Shown here: piece after piece, positions 60,377 to 64,000 of the stretch
How the letters are laid out: each line of letters begins with the position of its first letter
Numbering within the stretch: the stretch's first letter is position 1
Assembly: GCF_008806375.1 (NCBI RefSeq)
Contig: NZ_WAAT01000044.1
Location: forward strand, 143,234-207,233
Reading direction: 5' to 3'
Source of the DNA: Pseudotamlana haliotis
GTDB taxonomy: Bacteria; Bacteroidota; Bacteroidia; Flavobacteriales; Flavobacteriaceae
Length of the DNA: 64,000 nucleotides
Notes under the pieces: generated by a model
The model's input: only the letters and a program-made list of their open reading frames with translations
Told to the model about the DNA's origin: nothing
Database searches by the model: none
Program-made: the position numbers and the translations under genes

Positions 60377-62038
60377 ATGACCGATTTTATTATTAAGCGC
60401 GCAGCAAATGCAAAAAATGATGTTCTAGCAGGGATAACCGTCTCTTTAGCGATGGTGCCCGAAGTGGTAGCCTTTGCTTTTGTGGCGCAAATAGACCCTC
60501 TAATGGCGCTTTCAGGTGCCTTTATTGTAGGGTTAATAGCCGCCATTTTTGGTGGGCGCCCAGGGTTAATTTCTGGTGCTGCTGGTGCGGTAGCTGTTAT
60601 TTTTGTAGGCATGATTGCCGAAGGTCATACCCGAGGCATGCTTTTCGATCAACCTATTGAAAACATGGGGTTCTTCTATTTGATGGCCTGTGTGATTCTC
60701 ATGGGGATCATTCAAATATTTGCAGGTGTTTTTAAACTGGGGCGTTTTGTGCGTTTAATACCGCACCCAGTAATGATGGGCTTCGTAAACGGTCTGGCTA
60801 TTGTCATTTTCTGGGCTCAGGTCAAAATGTTTTCTCATAAAACCTTACAAGTGTCTGAAGCAGGTGTTAAAGAATACGTCAATACCTTTATGCACGGTAC
60901 TGAACTTTACATTATGATAGGGTTGGTGGTCTTAACCATGGGGGTTATTTGGTTACTACCAAAAATCACTACAAAAATTCCTGCAGCTTTGACGGCTATT
61001 TTAGTAACTACTTTGGTGGTGGTTGGTTTCAATATGGACGTATCAACCGTAGGGTCTTATATTATTGAAGGTGGCGGAACTGGTCTTAAAGGTGAAGTAC
61101 CAACCCCTAATTTAGAGCTGTGGCAAAATTTACCCATTAATTTAGATACACTTAGCTTTATATTACCTTACGCTTTTTTAGCGGCCTGTGTTGGTTTGAT
61201 AGAGTCTTTAATGACCATGAACCTTGTTGATGAGCTTATTGATAGTCGTGGCGACGGAAACCGCGAGTGTATTGCTCAAGGTGCTGGAAATATCATGTCT
61301 GGACTCTTTGGAGGCACCGGTGGTTGTGGTATGATCGGGCAAACCGTAATTAACATCAAAGCTGGTGGTCGTGGTCGATTGTCTGGAATTATGATGGCAG
61401 TTACGCTACTGACTTTTATTCTTTTTACCGATAAACTTATCGAACAAGTGCCAATCGCTGCGCTTATTGGGGTGATGTTCATGATGGTTATCGAAACCTT
61501 CGCTTGGTCTAGTTTTAGAATCTTAAAGAAAATACCAAAGTCTGATGCCGTGGTGCTTATCGTGGTTTCGGCGGTTACCGTGATTTTCGATTTGGCTATT
61601 GCGGTTTTTGTAGGGGTGATTATTTCAGCCTTGAGTTTTGCTTGGCAGAATGCCATTCGTATTCGTGCTCGTAAGCGTATGCGCGAAGATGGTACTAAAG
61701 TTTACGAAATTTGGGGACCTTTATTTTTTGGTTCGATTACAGCTTTTAATGAAAAGTTCGATATTAAAAATGACCCTGATACCGTTGAAATCGATTTTGT
61801 AGAATCACGTATTAGCGACCACTCGGCGATGGAAGCCATTTTCAACTTGGTTAATAAATACGAAGCAGCCGGTAAACAAATTAGATTAAAACACCTAAGT
61901 GAAGATTGTAAACTTCTTCTTTATAAATCGAACCCGAAATTCCGTGAAGTGGTTGTTGAGGCCATAGATGATCCACGTTACCATCTTGCTGAAGATCCAG
62001 AGGCTTTTACCAAAGGTTTGGGGGAGTATAATCTTTAG
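60377..62038 (+). CDS. SulP-family anion transporter with STAS domain
   Basis: A 553-residue inner-membrane transporter of the SulP/SLC26 family. The transmembrane part has about 12-14 helices and the family pattern: ITVSLAMVPEVVAFAFVAQIDPLMALSGAFIVGLIAAIFGGRPGLISGAAGAVAV near the N terminus, and the QGAGNIMSGLFGGTGGCGMIGQTVINIKAGGRGRLSG segment. The C-terminal STAS domain (residues ~440-540) starts VYEIWGPLFFGSITAF. SulP proteins move sulfate, bicarbonate, dicarboxylates or chloride; the substrate is not decidable here. Confidence 0.92.
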   Translation: MTDFIIKRAANAKNDVLAGITVSLAMVPEVVAFAFVAQIDPLMALSGAFIVGLIAAIFGGRPGLISGAAGAVAVIFVGMIAEGHTRGMLFDQPIENMGFFYLMACVILMGIIQIFAGVFKLGRFVRLIPHPVMMGFVNGLAIVIFWAQVKMFSHKTLQVSEAGVKEYVNTFMHGTELYIMIGLVVLTMGVIWLLPKITTKIPAALTAILVTTLVVVGFNMDVSTVGSYIIEGGGTGLKGEVPTPNLELWQNLPINLDTLSFILPYAFLAACVGLIESLMTMNLVDELIDSRGDGNRECIAQGAGNIMSGLFGGTGGCGMIGQTVINIKAGGRGRLSGIMMAVTLLTFILFTDKLIEQVPIAALIGVMFMMVIETFAWSSFRILKKIPKSDAVVLIVVSAVTVIFDLAIAVFVGVIISALSFAWQNAIRIRARKRMREDGTKVYEIWGPLFFGSITAFNEKFDIKNDPDTVEIDFVESRISDHSAMEAIFNLVNKYEAAGKQIRLKHLSEDCKLLLYKSNPKFREVVVEAIDDPRYHLAEDPEAFTKGLGEYNL

Positions 62039-62040
62039 TT

Positions 62041-62220
62041 TTTGGGCGTTACCATAGCCTTCCACTTGGGTTCCAGACTATGGTCGGGCTTTCCGCTATA
62101 TCTTTTTTTGGACCAGAGCTTATTTTGCAACATGAGTTGTGTAATGAAAGCAAAAGTTAATTTGTAGGTGTAGAGGTGGTTAACCAAAAAAAGGATGCCG
62201 CTGCAATCCCTAACGCAGTC
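62041..62220. repeat. Intergenic repeat element, long copy
   Basis: Starts TTTGGGCGTTACC just after sulP and ends ATCCCTAACGC; the ends GCGTTA (62046-62051) and TAACGC (62211-62216) are inverted. Inside, ATCTTTTTTTGG (near 62100) and CCAAAAAAAGGAT (62184-62196) form a second inverted pair. It shares its ends and the blocks GGTCgGGCT, GGATGCC and ATCCcTAACGC with the element at 22049-22135. A minus-strand frame of about 107 codons across it is not a gene. Confidence 0.7.
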
Positions 62221-62393
62221 TTGTAAATATTTTTTTATTTTTTTTACAAGTCTTAGTTTCTTGTTAAAATATTGGTTTGTAGTATTATATGTTCTTGTTG
62301 GTTTTTCTGTAGTTAATTTGGTAATACACTTGTTTTTAGAGTGTTTAATATTTTTCATATATTAGTGCAAACTAATCTAAATATATTAACAAA
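62221..62393. other. Leader region of the T9SS cargo gene
   Basis: AT-rich, with long T tracts. No gene is seen. TTAGTGCAAACTAA near 62363 is a short palindrome about 25 nt before the next start codon; no clear TAnnTTTG box is present. Confidence 0.35.
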
Positions 62394-63230
62394 ATGAAAA
62401 CAAAATTACAAACGAACCCAATTAATTGGAAAACTATTAAAACCACTTGTGCTTTACTTTTAGTTGGAGCTTACGGTTTTGCTCAAGATCCAGTGGCGAC
62501 CACTAACACTGAAATTTCAGGAGTAAGTGTTGAATTTTTCTTTAATCAGCAAGTTGATGTTGCGGCTGGGAAATTAAACTATGCTGATAACGCTGTTGAT
62601 GGCGATATCGCTACGGACTGGGCTGGAGAAAGTGCAGCAGATATGCCTAATCGTGGAGAAGCTCTTATTTTTGATTTAGGCGGAACCTACGAATTGGCAG
62701 AACTTCAGTATTTAACGGTTGCAAAAGACCCAACTTATCAGTTTCAAATTTGGGTGTCTACAGGAACGTCTGATGTAGCAGATTTTGTGAATGCCTTTCC
62801 TAGTTCAGGTAATCTTTTAAGTAACCTAGACGTCTCTTACAAGCAATTCCTGATGACAACACCAATTGCAAATGTGAAATATGTGATGCTAAAATGCTAT
62901 GGTCGTGCAGATAGTGCTTGGAATACTATTAGTGAACTTAAGTTTTATGAAGCATCAACAGCTTCAGTAGAAGAAAATGAATTAAGTGGTTTTGCTTTAT
63001 ATCCAAATCCATCTAACAATGCTTTCACTTTAGATAACCTTAGCAACAAAGTAAACAAAGTTGAAATTGTAAACTTACAAGGACAATTAGTTTTATCGAA
63101 ATCTATCGAGAGCTTCACTAATTCTTTATCAATAAGTACTTCAAGCTTTGCTAATGGTATTTATTTAGTGAAATTATCTGATGCTTCAGGAAGCTTATCA
63201 GCTGCAAAGAAGCTTATCGTTAAGCACTAA
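62394..63230 (+). CDS. Secreted protein with discoidin-like domain and T9SS sorting domain
   Basis: A 278-residue protein. A signal peptide ends YGFAQ. Residues about 45-190 look like an F5/8 type C (discoidin) carbohydrate-binding domain: YADNAVDGDIATDWAGE, ALIFDLGGTYELAELQYLTVAKD, VKYVMLKCYGRADSAWNTISELKFYE. The final ~75 residues are a type A T9SS C-terminal domain: LYPNPSNNAFTLDNL...VEIVNLQGQLV...FANGIYLVKLSD...KKLIVKH. The product should therefore cross the outer membrane by type IX secretion and be attached to or shed from the surface. No enzyme domain is present; it probably binds glycans. Confidence 0.85.
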   Translation: MKTKLQTNPINWKTIKTTCALLLVGAYGFAQDPVATTNTEISGVSVEFFFNQQVDVAAGKLNYADNAVDGDIATDWAGESAADMPNRGEALIFDLGGTYELAELQYLTVAKDPTYQFQIWVSTGTSDVADFVNAFPSSGNLLSNLDVSYKQFLMTTPIANVKYVMLKCYGRADSAWNTISELKFYEASTASVEENELSGFALYPNPSNNAFTLDNLSNKVNKVEIVNLQGQLVLSKSIESFTNSLSISTSSFANGIYLVKLSDASGSLSAAKKLIVKH

Positions 63231-63283
63231 AAAAAAGGCTTGTTCCACAACTTTTAATAAAGTTGTTTAGCCTCATAAAAACT

Positions 63284-63328
63284 TAAAAAAAGGTCTAAGA
63301 AGTATTTACTTTTTAGACCTTTTGTTTT
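63284..63328 (+). terminator. Terminator after the T9SS cargo gene
   Basis: AAGGTCTAAGAAGTA (63290-63304) pairs with TACTTTTTAGACCTT (63307-63321), one G.T wobble, preceded by A and followed by T tracts. Confidence 0.8.
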
Positions 63329-63394
63329 TGGTTGTTGGTTTGTTGGAGGATAATTTAGTTAATGCAAGTGAATAAGTACAAAACCCTTTGAGTC

Positions 63395-63487
63395 TTACAG
63401 CTCTAAATCTTGGTTACTCTAAAACTCAGCAACTCTATATCTCTGTAACCCTGTAACTTTGCTACTCTGAAGCTTTGAACCTCTCAA
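63395..63487. repeat. Degenerate short-period repeat beside coaD
   Basis: On the plus strand the stretch reads as variants of an 8-to-9-nt unit: ACTCTAAA, AACTCTAT, ATCTCTG, TAACCCTG, TAACTTTG, CTACTCTG and GAACCTCT. It fills the space between the T9SS terminator and the coaD stop codon. It is not coding. Confidence 0.6.
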
Positions 63488-63489
63488 AC

Positions 63490-63945
63490 TTAGTCCACCC
63501 GCACAGCATCAGGAACCAACTTGGTATAATCTCCATTATTTCTAATCACATCACGCACAATACTCGAAGCAATATAAGAGGTTTGTGCCGAGGTTAATAA
63601 GAACACGGTTTCAATTGGGGCTAAATCTCTATTGGTGTGTGCAATAGCCTTTTCAAATTCAAAATCCGCCGGATTTCTTAGTCCGCGTAAAATAAATGGC
63701 ACGTCAATTTCTTTACAATAATCCACTGTCAAACCTTTATAGGTCGCAACCTTAACTTTTGGTTCGTTCTTAAAGGTGTCTTCAATAAACTTTTTACGCT
63801 GATCTAAGGAAAACATGTACTTTTTATCAGCATTCACACCAATGGCGACAATGACTTCATCAAATAAGGTCGCGGCACGCGTTATAATGTCTACGTGGCC
63901 TAAGGTTATCGGGTCAAATGACCCTGGAAATAATGCGCGTTTCAT
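63490..63945 (-). CDS. coaD: Phosphopantetheine adenylyltransferase
   Basis: A 151-residue nucleotidyltransferase that makes dephospho-CoA from 4'-phosphopantetheine and ATP, the fourth step of CoA synthesis. It carries the family motifs: ALFPGSFDPITLGHVDIITRA (the TxGH motif), VDYCKEIDVPFILRGLRNPADFEFE with the catalytic Arg, and the C-terminal TSAQTSYIASSIVRDVIRNNGD (a variant of ISSTxVR). It is full length. Short repeats lie on both sides of the gene. Confidence 0.96.
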   Translation of the reverse strand: MKRALFPGSFDPITLGHVDIITRAATLFDEVIVAIGVNADKKYMFSLDQRKKFIEDTFKNEPKVKVATYKGLTVDYCKEIDVPFILRGLRNPADFEFEKAIAHTNRDLAPIETVFLLTSAQTSYIASSIVRDVIRNNGDYTKLVPDAVRVD

Positions 63946-63961
63946 GTGTTTTGTTTAGTTT

Positions 63962-64000
63962 TTGACTATTGACTATTGACTATTGACTATTGACTATTGA
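63962..64000 (+). repeat. TTGACTA heptamer tandem repeat, cut by the window end
   Basis: Five perfect TTGACTA units (63962-63996) followed by TTGA at the window edge. The array continues outside, so its length is unknown. It lies 17 nt upstream of the coaD ATG on coaD's 5' side. Confidence 0.95.

Noticed and set aside
61276..61656. A 126-codon open frame opposite sulP
   Set aside because: Its Thr/Ile/Pro-rich product mirrors the codons of the conserved membrane gene; no independent support.
62035..62358. A 107-codon open frame on the minus strand after sulP
   Set aside because: It spans the intergenic repeat element and has a lysine-rich, low-complexity product with no domain; it is explained by the repeat and the T tracts.

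Overview
The window is about 64 kb of a low-GC chromosome from a Flavobacteriaceae-type Bacteroidota, probably marine. Seen in the sequence: A-rich leaders with few Shine-Dalgarno sites, many -7 boxes of the TAnnTTTG form, many signal-peptide lipoproteins, and a protein with a type IX secretion C-terminal sorting domain. Gene pairs such as rsfS-ftsH and cdsA-psd are arranged as is usual in this family. About 57 protein genes are supported. I saw no rRNA, tRNA, CRISPR array, transposase or prophage.

Layout. 0.5-7.8 kb: an alpha/beta hydrolase, a tandem pair of FKBP isomerases, the ribosome-assembly GTPases Era and Der, and a KDG-type sugar kinase. 8.0-16 kb: the most unusual block. It holds a DUF3604 (PHP-fold) lipoprotein whose start codon lies in a perfect 14-bp inverted repeat. 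A terminator follows, then a tightly overlapping five-gene operon: anchored parvulin, a very large HupE/UreJ-like membrane protein, an ABC ATPase, a short FtsX-type permease and a ZnuA-like lipoprotein lacking two expected metal ligands. This is my best candidate for an undescribed envelope or metal-linked system. 16-23 kb: PepE, two paralogous carboxypeptidase-regulatory-domain proteins, a DUF6702-like protein, an M1 peptidase, TatA and a lipoprotein. 23.4-31.4 kb (minus strand): a kynurenine-degradation operon (kynureninase, kynurenine monooxygenase, RidA-type deaminase, aldehyde dehydrogenase, atypical SDR, 3-hydroxyanthranilate dioxygenase, ACMS decarboxylase), followed by an O-methyltransferase.

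31.6-47.5 kb: a lipoprotein, MsrA, a zinc-ribbon-like coiled coil that has lost its cysteines, Nif3-like protein, LpxK, a TPR hybrid histidine kinase, GAPDH, LipA, an ECF sigma factor next to a glycosyltransferase, aquaporin, an ECF sigma/anti-sigma pair, MurB, an aminotransferase and a DUF1573 protein. 47.8-59.3 kb: ValS, an OmpA-family protein, then a minus-strand housekeeping set (RsfS, FtsH, LUD protein, CdsA, Psd, acyl-CoA-binding protein), BirA, an SRPBCC protein and PyrE. 59.4-64 kb: a NUDIX protein, an internally deleted SMR-efflux pseudogene, a SulP transporter, a secreted T9SS cargo protein and CoaD.

Repeats and small elements: two copies of an intergenic element with GCGTTA/TAACGC ends (22.05 and 62.04 kb), a (GAAA)9 microsatellite (52.44 kb), short-period repeats on both sides of coaD, and a 16-nt leader motif at identical spacing before two kynurenine-operon genes. 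All assignments come from reading the sequence and from memory of the families; no search was run.
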